64,000 bases of DNA from Pantoea deleyi (lineage in GTDB: Bacteria; Pseudomonadota; Gammaproteobacteria; Enterobacterales; Enterobacteriaceae), in the NCBI RefSeq assembly GCF_022647325.1, contig NZ_CP071405.1, positions 3,906,001 through 3,970,000 on the forward strand, given 5' to 3'. The notes beneath the pieces are model-generated. The model worked only from the letters and a program-made list of their open reading frames with translations, had not been told where the DNA came from and made no database searches. How positions within the stretch are numbered: the first letter of the stretch is position 1; every line of letters begins with the position of its first letter. The translations under genes were made by a program, and so were the position numbers. Shown here piece by piece: positions 10,270 through 18,849 of this stretch.

Positions 10270-12852
10270 TTAAGCAGGCGCGCGACCGATGCCCTGCGGC
10301 AACAGCGAAGCCAGCCAGCTTACCCCAGCGGTAAGCAGGTTAAACAACCGACGTAACTGCGGCGGACCATATTCCGCCAGGCGCAGATACCCTTTAAAGC
10401 CGAGGATCGTAATATCGGCCAGGCTCTGCACCGGTTTATCCTCAGGAAAACCGTCCTGCCACAGCGCCCAGGTATCGGCGCGGGCGAAGGTGCACTGAAT
10501 AAAATCGATGTGCTGGCGGGTGGTCAGGGCGTCAAGACGCACACCCGCCCGCAGGCCAAAGACGCGCTGCACCCTGCAGGGGAAACTGAACTCCTGCTGC
10601 CCGCGACGCAGCAGCAGCCAGACCTTCTCATCCTCCTGCAGCGCATCCGGCTCGCGCAGCTCCAGACCGACCCCGCCATCCGAATAGTCACGCAGCGTAC
10701 AGGGCAGCATGTGGCCGTTTTCACGCGAAATCGCCGCCGGCATCGCAATCTCTACCCGGTGTGCTTCACGGATCTGCCGGGCTTCCACCGACACCGCCAC
10801 CGCGCCTCCCAGAATCACCATGTTGTAGATCACCCAGACCAGGCTGACCCACACCGTTAACACCTCGTTTGCCGGCCCGTGCTGCAGCCGCCAGAAGGCC
10901 ATCACCACGCCCGCCAGATTGAGCAGCACCAGCATCATGTAAGGGCGGGTGATCACCCAGTCCAGATGCCGCTTCTCAACCAGTCCGCCTTTGGCGGTCA
11001 CGTTGAACTTGCCCTTGTGCGGATTGATCAGCGCGACGGTCGTCGGCAGGGCGATATACCACGCCAGCACGGTCTCGTAGACTTCGCTCCAGAACGAGTG
11101 TCGCCAGCGTCCCTGGATGCGCGAGTTGGTCAGGCTGGTGTGCAGCATATGCGGCAGTACATAGACGGCGATCGCCAGCGCGGGCGCATAGATGATGTAG
11201 GCATGGCAGAGCAGAAACGCCAGCGGCGCCAGCAGGAACACCAGCCGCGGGATCCCGGAGAGAAAATGGAGCATCGCGTTGGCGTAACAGAGGCGCTGCA
11301 CCCACTTCAGCCCTTTGCCGAACAGCGGGTTATCGAGACGGAAAATCTGCACCATGCCGCGCGCCCAGCGGATACGCTGGCCGATATGGGCGGAGAGGCT
11401 CTCTGTCGCCAGTCCGGCCGCCTGGGGAATGCGGATATAGGCGGAGGTATAGCCGAGGCGATGCAGGCGCAGCGAGGTGTGCGCATCCTCCGTTACGGTT
11501 TCGACCGCGATACCGCCAATCTTCTCCAGCGCGTCGCGGCGCAGAATGGCGCAGGAACCGCAGAAAAAGGTGGCATCCCAGGTGTCGTTGCCATCCTGAA
11601 CCAGCCCGTAGAACAGCGATCCCTCATTCGGCGTACGACGGAAACGCCCCAGGTTGCGCTCAAACGGATCGGGTGAGAAAAAGTGATGCGGCGTCTGCAG
11701 CATCGCCAGCCGGGGATCGCGGATAAACCAGCCCATCGTCATCTGCAGAAAGGCGCGCGTCGGCACATGGTCGCAGTCAAAGATCGCCACGAAGTCGCTA
11801 CGGCAGTGCGTTTTCAGCGCGTGATTGATGTTGCCCGCCTTGGCGTGTGCATTGTCCGGTCGCACCACATAGTGAACACCAATGCTGGCGGCGAACTCGC
11901 GAAACTCCGGCCGCCTGCCGTCATCCAGCAGATAGATGTTCAGGCGATCTTTCGGCCAGTCGACCCCCAGCGCGGCGTAGAGCGTCGGCCTGACCACGCT
12001 CAGCGGTTCGTTATAGGTGGGCACCAGCAGATCCACCGACGGCCACGTCGCGCGGTCATCTGGCATCGACACCGGCTGCCGGTTAAGCGGCCACAGCGTC
12101 TGAAAATAGCCCAGCACCAGCACCACCCAGGCGTACGTTTCGGCGGCGATCAGCAGCAGACCCAGCACCAGGCTCACCGGGTCATCCCAGTTCAGCGTCG
12201 AGGTATAGCGCCACCAGAGATAACGACAGGAGACGGTCAGCGACAGCACAATCAGCATCATGGTAGCCAGACGACCGGGCACCCGCCGTACCCCCATCGC
12301 CAGCGCCCAGAGCAGCAGCACAAAGATAAACTGCGTCGTCAGATCGAAGGGCTGACTGATACAGAGCAGCGCCAGCAGCGAGGCGACCAGCCCCACGACG
12401 GTAAACAGGGCATAACGCAGCAGCGGCGGCAGGCGCTTCAGCCGCCGTTCGGCGCGTGCACCGAGCGGGTTCGACCCGGCCCGTCGTGCGCGCCGCTCCA
12501 GCCAGCGGTAGACCTGCTGCCGCCAGCGAATCAGCGCAGCGAAACCGTTCGCCCGGCGGCGGGGATCCTCCATCGGCAGGACAATCACCAGCCACAGGGT
12601 CTGAATCAGATAGCGCAGGCAATCGAGCGGCCGGGGGCGCTCCGGCGAAATATGCGGATAGAGGCGGCGGCGCTGCCGGAGAAGGCGCTGCCAGCCGGGG
12701 GTTTCGACGCGGAACAGCGTCACCACCAGCCCGTACCAGAACAGGTTAAACGCGCTGGCGAAACGGGAGGCGCCATGACGACGTGCGTCGGCGTAGCGCC
12801 GCTCTGCCCCCTGCCAGGCCGGGGCGGTCAGCAGCCAGCGTAGCGGATTCAC
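10270..12852 (-). CDS. bcsA: BcsA (type II locus), cellulose synthase catalytic subunit
   Basis: 860 residues. Family 2 glycosyltransferase of the inner membrane that polymerises UDP-glucose. Visible catalytic motifs: LLDDG, the FDCDH metal motif, TEDAH (general base) and QRIRWARG (glucan binding). Multiple membrane segments flank the GT domain. A C-terminal PilZ domain carries REAHR (RxxxR) and DYSDGG (DxSxxG), so it should be activated by c-di-GMP. The ~150-residue N-terminal extension is as in E. coli BcsA. Overlaps bcsQ by four bases. Confidence 0.97.
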   Translation of the reverse strand: MNPLRWLLTAPAWQGAERRYADARRHGASRFASAFNLFWYGLVVTLFRVETPGWQRLLRQRRRLYPHISPERPRPLDCLRYLIQTLWLVIVLPMEDPRRRANGFAALIRWRQQVYRWLERRARRAGSNPLGARAERRLKRLPPLLRYALFTVVGLVASLLALLCISQPFDLTTQFIFVLLLWALAMGVRRVPGRLATMMLIVLSLTVSCRYLWWRYTSTLNWDDPVSLVLGLLLIAAETYAWVVLVLGYFQTLWPLNRQPVSMPDDRATWPSVDLLVPTYNEPLSVVRPTLYAALGVDWPKDRLNIYLLDDGRRPEFREFAASIGVHYVVRPDNAHAKAGNINHALKTHCRSDFVAIFDCDHVPTRAFLQMTMGWFIRDPRLAMLQTPHHFFSPDPFERNLGRFRRTPNEGSLFYGLVQDGNDTWDATFFCGSCAILRRDALEKIGGIAVETVTEDAHTSLRLHRLGYTSAYIRIPQAAGLATESLSAHIGQRIRWARGMVQIFRLDNPLFGKGLKWVQRLCYANAMLHFLSGIPRLVFLLAPLAFLLCHAYIIYAPALAIAVYVLPHMLHTSLTNSRIQGRWRHSFWSEVYETVLAWYIALPTTVALINPHKGKFNVTAKGGLVEKRHLDWVITRPYMMLVLLNLAGVVMAFWRLQHGPANEVLTVWVSLVWVIYNMVILGGAVAVSVEARQIREAHRVEIAMPAAISRENGHMLPCTLRDYSDGGVGLELREPDALQEDEKVWLLLRRGQQEFSFPCRVQRVFGLRAGVRLDALTTRQHIDFIQCTFARADTWALWQDGFPEDKPVQSLADITILGFKGYLRLAEYGPPQLRRLFNLLTAGVSWLASLLPQGIGRAPA

Positions 12853-13568
12853 GCACGATCCCCTTTCAGATGCAGCAGCAGCCAGTTCGCCAGGGTGGTG
12901 ATCTCTTCGCTGACCAGCGCATGTGGCCGGTATTCGCCCACCGGCTGCTTCATCATCAGGGCTTCTGCCAGCGCCTCGTCGCGGTGGATCAGCAGGGGGA
13001 TCAGCGGATTCAGCGACGCCATCCAGAGCTGATGCAGATCCTGCTGCAGGCGGCTGTTGGCATTAAACTGATTGATCAGAAACCGGGTCATCGCAGGAAA
13101 GGATCGCTGGCTCAGGCGCAGGTGGCAGTTGGCGTCTGGCGTGGTGACGCAGAGCAGGCCATCCAGCCGCGGCAGCAGTTTTTCGTGCCACGGCGCGCTG
13201 TCGGCAGGCAGATCGAAAAGAATCCAGCCGTAGCGCCCGCGCAGCGCCGGAAGCGCTTCGAGCAGCGGCGCGGCGACAGCCGCATCCTGCGCCTGAACAG
13301 AGGCGGAGAGCTGGCCGTAAGGCAGCAGATCGGGGCCCTGCGGATAGCGCTGCGCACACTGCTGCCAGTCACCGCCCTCACACAGCGCCTGCATCCAGCC
13401 CTGCGTCGCCTGGATCGGCAGATTAAAATGCGCGCCCAGCTGACTCACCGGCGAGCCATCAATCAGCAGGACCCGCTCACCCAGCGCGGTCAGCGCCCAG
13501 CCGAGAGCCGCGCAGAGCGAGGTGGTGCCGACGCCGCCCCGGAGGCCCTGAAGCGCAATCTGCGGCAT
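12849..13568 (-). CDS. bcsQ: BcsQ (type II locus), ParA/MinD-like ATPase
   Basis: 239 residues, SIMIBI-class ATPase. The Walker A region reads GLRGGVGTTS, with threonine where most ParA proteins have the second lysine; E. coli BcsQ has the same RGGVGTT, so this is a family trait rather than damage. BcsQ works with BcsR to assemble and localise the synthase complex at the inner membrane. Its start overlaps the bcsR stop by one base, and its end overlaps bcsA by four. Confidence 0.93.
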   Translation of the reverse strand: MPQIALQGLRGGVGTTSLCAALGWALTALGERVLLIDGSPVSQLGAHFNLPIQATQGWMQALCEGGDWQQCAQRYPQGPDLLPYGQLSASVQAQDAAVAAPLLEALPALRGRYGWILFDLPADSAPWHEKLLPRLDGLLCVTTPDANCHLRLSQRSFPAMTRFLINQFNANSRLQQDLHQLWMASLNPLIPLLIHRDEALAEALMMKQPVGEYRPHALVSEEITTLANWLLLHLKGDRA

Positions 13569-13765
13569 CAGCGAGGTTGCCCCGGCAGCGCAGACAGGGT
13601 TTCCGATAAGAGTGGCCAGCGGGCCACGATCTCTTTCAGCCGCTCTTCGCGCGCAATATCGACATAACGAAACGCATGCAGAGAAAAGGCGTCGCGCAGC
13701 GCACTGATATCATCCTGAGGCTCACGCTGAGCGGAGACCACCGTATAAACGTCTTGGTTTTTCAT
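13568..13765 (-). CDS. bcsR: BcsR, regulatory subunit of cellulose synthase
   Basis: 65 residues with the DUF2629 signature: a weak N-terminus followed by ALRDAFSLHAFRYVDIAREERL and RWPLLSE. It forms a complex with BcsQ in E. coli and is the first gene of bcsRQABC. I start it at ATG 13765 (MKNQDVYT), with GGCGAGA upstream, because this matches E. coli BcsR length; an in-frame ATG at 13795 would add ten residues. Confidence 0.88.
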   Translation of the reverse strand: MKNQDVYTVVSAQREPQDDISALRDAFSLHAFRYVDIAREERLKEIVARWPLLSETLSALPGQPR

Positions 13766-13958
13766 TATTTCTCGCCACCAATAAAATGTCGGCATCCGGA
13801 CAGTAACATTTACCCGTAATCTGGAAAGTGCTTTCCAGAATGCGTACGATGGCCGGAAAGGGGTAAATGGTCGAGCGTCAGTTATTTTTAATTAGTCAGG
13901 TTACAACCTATGCTGTCTATAATAAACTAGCCCGGGCTGGAAAAATAACGAATTCAAT
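13766..13958. promoter_or_regulatory. Divergent bcsR / bcsE intergenic control region
   Basis: 193 non-coding bases between the divergent bcsRQABC and bcsEFG operons, AT-rich in its bcsE-proximal half. Both promoters must lie here. I could not assign specific -10/-35 boxes or an operator with confidence. Confidence 0.5.
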
Positions 13959-15497
13959 ATGAAAAATTCTTTTTCGTTGGGGCTGCCACAGGTTCAGCCT
14001 GAAGTGAGCACATTACAAAATCCCGGCTGTTACTGGGTGAGCTGCACACGTCCGCAGGATGCCCACACCTTTATCCGGCAGGTTATTTCGCATCAGCACA
14101 CCGTGACGCTCATCAGCGCCGGTCAGCCGCCACGGGCGCTGCTGACGCCCGACCCCGCTGGTGGCCCCGACCGCATCCCGCTCTATTCATTGCCCGAAAA
14201 TAAAAAAAGCCTGCTGCAGCTGGAGCGCGATTTCGCCCGCACGCTCGGCAGTAAAAATGGACTGGTGATCTTTAGCAGCCCTGCCTCGCAGTGGAATAAA
14301 TTAAATGAGGCAGAATTAAGCGGCTGGATAACGCGTATGCGCAGGCTGCTGCATAAAAGGAAGATGACGCTTCTCATTGTCACAGCCGGTATCACGCAAT
14401 TTAATCAGAGTAATAATCTGCAGCGTTATTTCCGCCAGATGGACGGGCTGGCTTATTTAACCTTTCAGCAGGGCGGCTGGCAATATCAAATAAGCTGGTG
14501 GTATGCCGGTGAACGGCTGCTGGCCGATCGCACCCTGCGCCTGGGCTGTGAAGATGATCATTTCTTTGCGTTAAAAGAAACGCAGGAACCGCTGAGTCTG
14601 AATGATGAACAGCTTTATCTGGCCGATAAGAGCGTGCTGGAGGGCGCACCGCCGCTTTCACGTCAGTGGCAGCTGTTTGAGGATAATCAGCAGGTCTGGG
14701 AAGGCGCGCAGCAGGCCAATGCTGCCACCGTTATTTTCAGCCTGACGCACAGCGAGCAGATCCGCGAACTGGCAAAAATGGTGCACAGCCTGCGCCGCGC
14801 ACGCGGTAACGGGCTGAAGATCGTGGTGCGGGAGATGGGCGTCAGCCTGCGTTACAGTGATGAGCGGCTGCTGCAGGCCTGCGGCGTGAACAGTATCGTA
14901 CCCACCACGGCCGCGATGTCGCAGTTTCTGACCCTGCTGGAAGGGATGCAGGGGCAGCGGTTCAGCCGCCTGGTTCCCGCCAGTCTGGAAGGTCTGATCG
15001 CCTCACTGCAGCCGCTGCACGAAAAGGGCTATCTGCCTCTTGAGGCGTTCTGTCAGGCGGTCGGCCAGCTGATCAGTAATCCGCTGCTGCCGGAAAATGA
15101 CAAGGGCCTGCTGGTCGCCCTGCGCCCGGTGCCGCAGCTCAGCCCGCAGCAGATCCTCACGCTCTGCAAACCGCGTCGCTTTGGCGATCTGGTCACGGTG
15201 CTGGAGGATCGGGTCATCCTGTTTCTCTCCTCCTGTCGCTATAACGACCTGGATAAGGCCCTGAAATTTATCTTTTCCCTGCCGCACGACGAGCTGTTTG
15301 CCAACCGGATTATCTGGTTTGAGGACAACCAGATTCAGGCCGAGATCGGCAACATCAAAAAAATGCGACCGGTGGCGATGCAGGCGGCGGCTGTGGTGGC
15401 CGCGCCGGTGCGCGACGCCCTCCCCCGGCACGCAGACACGCCTGAACGGGCAACACCGCAGCCCATTACTTTACTGCCGGAGAAAGAATCCCGATGA
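13959..15497 (+). CDS. bcsE: BcsE, c-di-GMP-binding cellulose regulator
   Basis: 512 residues, cytoplasmic. BcsE proteins have an N-terminal degenerate ATPase-like domain, a receiver-like domain and a C-terminal GIL domain that binds c-di-GMP through an RxxD motif. Here RFGD within KPRRFGDLVTVLEDR fits that motif. In E. coli BcsE is recruited by BcsF and increases cellulose output. First gene of bcsEFG, divergent from bcsR; its stop overlaps bcsF by four bases (ATGA). No strong Shine-Dalgarno precedes the ATG. Confidence 0.92.
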   Translation: MKNSFSLGLPQVQPEVSTLQNPGCYWVSCTRPQDAHTFIRQVISHQHTVTLISAGQPPRALLTPDPAGGPDRIPLYSLPENKKSLLQLERDFARTLGSKNGLVIFSSPASQWNKLNEAELSGWITRMRRLLHKRKMTLLIVTAGITQFNQSNNLQRYFRQMDGLAYLTFQQGGWQYQISWWYAGERLLADRTLRLGCEDDHFFALKETQEPLSLNDEQLYLADKSVLEGAPPLSRQWQLFEDNQQVWEGAQQANAATVIFSLTHSEQIRELAKMVHSLRRARGNGLKIVVREMGVSLRYSDERLLQACGVNSIVPTTAAMSQFLTLLEGMQGQRFSRLVPASLEGLIASLQPLHEKGYLPLEAFCQAVGQLISNPLLPENDKGLLVALRPVPQLSPQQILTLCKPRRFGDLVTVLEDRVILFLSSCRYNDLDKALKFIFSLPHDELFANRIIWFEDNQIQAEIGNIKKMRPVAMQAAAVVAAPVRDALPRHADTPERATPQPITLLPEKESR

Positions 15498-15691
15498 ACC
15501 TGATGGACTGGGTACAGATTGCCCTGCTGGCGATAGCGATCGTGCTGATTCTGAAGCCGGTGTGGCAGCGGTGGCTGCCGCGTCGCTGGAACGGCCTGCT
15601 GAATCGTCTGTTACCTGCACGTGCGCTGAAGTCTGAAGGGCACTGGCAGCGTCAATCTTCAAAAACGGATGCAAACATTAATGAAAAATGA
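15494..15691 (+). CDS. bcsF: BcsF, single-pass membrane tether
   Basis: 65 residues: one transmembrane helix (about residues 6-22, VQIALLAIAIVLILKPV) followed by a basic cytoplasmic tail. In E. coli BcsF anchors BcsE at the membrane and links it to BcsG. Overlaps bcsE by four bases and runs into bcsG. Confidence 0.9.
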   Translation: MNLMDWVQIALLAIAIVLILKPVWQRWLPRRWNGLLNRLLPARALKSEGHWQRQSSKTDANINEK

Positions 15692-17342
15692 TCAACCCGC
15701 TGCGGGTCACGCCTCTCTTCTGTGGTCCCGCTGGCGTGGGCTGGGCGGCTGGAATTTCTACTTTTTAGTCAAGTTTGCCCTGCTGTGGTACGGCTATCTC
15801 AATTTTCACGCCCTGAGCAACCTGGTGTTTCTCGCCTGGCTGCTTTTCCCGTTGCCGTCGGCACGTCTGCATCGCCTGCGCCACTGGGTGTCGATCCCGA
15901 TCGGTTTCGGGCTGTTCTGGCATGACACCTGGCTGCCCGGCATCAACAGCATTCTCAGTCAGGGCGACCAGCTGGCGGGCTTCTCGGCGGATTATCTGCT
16001 CGACCTGGCCGACCGCTTTATCAACTGGCAGATGCTGGGGGCGCTGTTTGTGCTGCTGGTGCTCTACCTGTTTATCTCCCCCTGGATTCGCCTGACCGTG
16101 CTGGTGTCGCTGATGCTGATCTGGCTCAACGTGCTGACTATTGCCGGCCCGGCGATGTCGCTGCTGCCGACGCGCGCCGCCACGCCGCAGGTCGTCCTGA
16201 ATCAGACGCCCGCCGCGACCCCGGCAGCGGCCGTGCCGGAGGGACTCGATCAGTCGGCCGCGCCCACCAGCGCCAGCCTGACCGCCTGGCTCAGCCGCTT
16301 TTATGAGAGTGAGCGCAAGCGCGTCACCCACTTCCCGGAGAGCCTGCCAGCGGATTCACAGCCGTTCGACATTCTGGTCATCAACATCTGTTCCCTCGCC
16401 TGGTCCGATATGGAGGCGGCCCAGCTGCGCAATCATCCGCTGTGGCAGCACTTTGACATCATGCTGACCAACTATAACTCGGCCACCAGCTACAGCGGCC
16501 CGGCGGGGATTCGCCTGCTGCGCGCCAGCTGCGGTCAGACCTCACACAGCGATCTCTACAAACCGGCCGATGCCCGCTGCTATCTGTTCGACAATCTGGC
16601 GAAGCTGGGCTTCAAAGAGCAGCTGATGATGGACCACACCGGCGTGTTCGGTAACTATCTCAAAGAGCTGCGGGAGTCGGGCGACATTCAGGCTCCGCTG
16701 ATGTCACAGGCGGGCATTGCGCCGGAACTGACCTCCTTCGACAGCTCGCCGGTGTTCAACGACGGTCAGCTGATGCAGCGCTGGCTCGACGATCGTAACC
16801 GGAGCAGCGATGCGCGCAGCGCGACCTTCTACAACCTGATCCCGCTGCACGACGGCACCCGCGAACCCGGCAGCACCAAAACTGCCCCATGGAAGCCGCG
16901 GGCGCAGCTGCTGTTTGATCAGATCGATACCTTCCTCACTCAGCTGGAGAAGTCGGGCCGTCGGGTAATGGTGCTGGTCGTGCCGGAGCATGGCGCAGCC
17001 CTGCAGGGCGATAAGATGCAGATGTCCGGCCTGCGTGATATTCCCAGCCCCGGCATTACGCATGTGCCGGTGGGGATTAAGTTTGTCGGCATGAAGGCGC
17101 CTCATCAGGGCCAGCCGCTGAATATTGATGCCCCGACCAGCCTGCTGGCGATCTCAGAACTGGTGTCGCGTGTGGTGGATGGCCAGGTCTTTAATGCGCC
17201 GAATGTGAATATGTCGGTGCTGGCCGACAAGCTGCCTCAGACGCCGGTGGTGTCGGAGAACGACGGTGCGGTGGTGATGATGTATCAGGGTAAGCCGTGG
17301 ATCCGGCTTAACGGCGGCGACTGGGTGCCCTATCCGGAGTAA
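15669..17342 (+). CDS. bcsG: BcsG, cellulose phosphoethanolamine transferase
   Basis: 557 residues: about five N-terminal transmembrane helices, a periplasmic Ala/Pro-rich linker, and an alkaline-phosphatase-fold zinc domain. It transfers phosphoethanolamine from phosphatidylethanolamine to cellulose. The nucleophilic serine lies in NSATSYSGPAG (about residue 278), and VVPEHG and the preceding VINIC match the metal-site regions of E. coli BcsG. Presence of bcsG means this locus can make pEtN-cellulose. Start at 15669 overlaps bcsF by 23 bases; a second ATG at 15681 is also possible. Confidence 0.95.
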   Translation: MQTLMKNDQPAAGHASLLWSRWRGLGGWNFYFLVKFALLWYGYLNFHALSNLVFLAWLLFPLPSARLHRLRHWVSIPIGFGLFWHDTWLPGINSILSQGDQLAGFSADYLLDLADRFINWQMLGALFVLLVLYLFISPWIRLTVLVSLMLIWLNVLTIAGPAMSLLPTRAATPQVVLNQTPAATPAAAVPEGLDQSAAPTSASLTAWLSRFYESERKRVTHFPESLPADSQPFDILVINICSLAWSDMEAAQLRNHPLWQHFDIMLTNYNSATSYSGPAGIRLLRASCGQTSHSDLYKPADARCYLFDNLAKLGFKEQLMMDHTGVFGNYLKELRESGDIQAPLMSQAGIAPELTSFDSSPVFNDGQLMQRWLDDRNRSSDARSATFYNLIPLHDGTREPGSTKTAPWKPRAQLLFDQIDTFLTQLEKSGRRVMVLVVPEHGAALQGDKMQMSGLRDIPSPGITHVPVGIKFVGMKAPHQGQPLNIDAPTSLLAISELVSRVVDGQVFNAPNVNMSVLADKLPQTPVVSENDGAVVMMYQGKPWIRLNGGDWVPYPE

Positions 17343-17352
17343 GCCGTCCGCG

Positions 17353-17382
17353 GCAGGTCAGGGCGGCTCAGCCCTGACCTGC
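17353..17382. terminator. Shared hairpin between convergent bcsG and bcsZ
   Basis: A perfect 12-bp inverted repeat (GCAGGTCAGGGC with GCCCTGACCTGC, six-base loop) fills the 47-base gap between two converging operons. Neither side has a good U-tract, but position and stem strength suggest it blocks read-through in both directions. Confidence 0.6.
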
Positions 17383-17389
17383 GTTGCGA

Positions 17390-18397
17390 TCAGCGTTTCT
17401 CCTGAAACGCCTGCCAGGTCAGCAACTGCAGACTGGCCGAAAAGTAGTTCTGATCCGGCGCCAGCCGATCGCTGAGATAGCCGGTCTCATTCAGGGTCAG
17501 ATCGCGAACCGCCAGCAGTCCGCCCTCCAGATGATAAGGCGCCGGAGTATTGGCCAGCACGTCGAACCAGGCGGGGGTCAGCATCCGGCTGTAACCCTGC
17601 CAGACTCGCTGGAACGGCACCAGGGCCAGACTGTGCGGATCGTACCACCAGATGTTCAGCGGCACGCGAATCGCGTCATAACTGAAGCGGTTCGAATAGC
17701 CGACCGCCGGAGCCACCGAGCCATCGGCATTCAGCGCCACCCAGTCCAGCGGCAGCCCGGTTTTGCCAAAACTCAGCTTACCCAGCAGATCGAAGCCGTC
17801 ATTAATCAGCGCATCCCAGACCTGAAGATGGCTGTGTTCGCCAAACTCCCGCCAGGCCTGAAACAGGAAATAGGAGGGGTTCAGCACCACGTAGCTGGTC
17901 TTATTAAAGCCCTGCGCGCCCGGCATCAGCACGGTGTGGCCGCCAAAGCGGATCACATCCAGCTTGATGATAGCGCGCTGGATGCGGTCAGACGCCTGTT
18001 GATAGGCCGGATCCTGCCATTTCCGGGCGGCACGCTGCAGCGCCCAGGCCAGCAGCACGTCACCGTCTGCGGCGTTATTTTTGTCGGCAACCGGATCGTC
18101 ACTGCCGGGCACATAGCGCCAGTAGAACAGCTCGGTCTGCGGATTGCGCAGCTGGGTGCGTGTCCACTGCCAGAGCCGATCAAAGGTGGCGCGGTCGTCA
18201 TTCGCGACCGCCAGCAGCATGCCGTAGCCCTGCCCTTCGGTATGGCTGACGTTGTTATTGGCGGTATCGATGATCCGCCCTTCCGCAGTAACAAAGCGGC
18301 TCTTAAAGGTCTCCCAGCCGCTGGCACCTGCCTGTGCGCTGCAGGCCAGCAGTAATACAGAGCAAATCCAGCCCAGCCAGAATGGCTTACGTTTCAT
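17390..18397 (-). CDS. bcsZ: BcsZ, periplasmic endo-1,4-beta-glucanase (GH8)
   Basis: 335 residues with a signal peptide (LLLACSAQA/GASGW). Glycoside hydrolase family 8; the general acid lies in HTEGQGYGM (Glu54) and the base region in NRFSYDAIRVPLNIWW. BcsZ trims nascent cellulose in the periplasm and is needed for normal fibre output. Here it ends the type I operon, eight bases after bcsD; the type II operon has no bcsZ of its own. An alternative LLAC lipobox reading of the signal is weak. Confidence 0.95.
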   Translation of the reverse strand: MKRKPFWLGWICSVLLLACSAQAGASGWETFKSRFVTAEGRIIDTANNNVSHTEGQGYGMLLAVANDDRATFDRLWQWTRTQLRNPQTELFYWRYVPGSDDPVADKNNAADGDVLLAWALQRAARKWQDPAYQQASDRIQRAIIKLDVIRFGGHTVLMPGAQGFNKTSYVVLNPSYFLFQAWREFGEHSHLQVWDALINDGFDLLGKLSFGKTGLPLDWVALNADGSVAPAVGYSNRFSYDAIRVPLNIWWYDPHSLALVPFQRVWQGYSRMLTPAWFDVLANTPAPYHLEGGLLAVRDLTLNETGYLSDRLAPDQNYFSASLQLLTWQAFQEKR

Positions 18398-18405
18398 GTC
18401 CCGTC

Positions 18406-18849
18406 CTATTGATATCGATAGTGCAGCGTCGTGCCGTCATTGAGTTCAGGCGTCACCGGTACCCGGTGACTGCCGCCCTGCCCCTGCAACCAGCCTGAAA
18501 GGAGTCCGGCCATCACCGCCCCAAAGGCCGCCTGCCAGTCCGCGGGGGAATGGAGGCTGTCGCCCGCCGGTAAGGCGTGATACGCAATCCGCAGCGCCGT
18601 CTCTTCCGGCTGAAACTGCACAAAGCCCCAGTTAAACCGTGCCAGCTGCAGATTACACTCGCGCTCCAGATCCTGCACGGTGCGCGCCTGTGGCAAAGGA
18701 TAGCGGGTCGCCAGCGATTCTCCCATCTGATAGAGAAAGGCTTCCGCCTCCTGCTGACCGGCGTTGGCGATCATCCCGTCGATCAGCACACTGACCAGGT
18801 CAAACCAGCCCGGCTGATAAGGGTGCGATACCCCTGCATGTTCACTCAT
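18406..18849 (-). CDS. bcsD: BcsD, cellulose crystallisation subunit
   Basis: 147 residues, similar to BcsD of Komagataeibacter, which forms a periplasmic octamer that organises glucan chains. The body is helical with the FDLVSVLIDGMIA and FNWGFVQFQP blocks of the family. It starts on a TAATG overlap with the bcsC stop. BcsD is diagnostic for type I cellulose operons and is absent from E. coli. Confidence 0.88.
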   Translation of the reverse strand: MSEHAGVSHPYQPGWFDLVSVLIDGMIANAGQQEAEAFLYQMGESLATRYPLPQARTVQDLERECNLQLARFNWGFVQFQPEETALRIAYHALPAGDSLHSPADWQAAFGAVMAGLLSGWLQGQGGSHRVPVTPELNDGTTLHYRYQ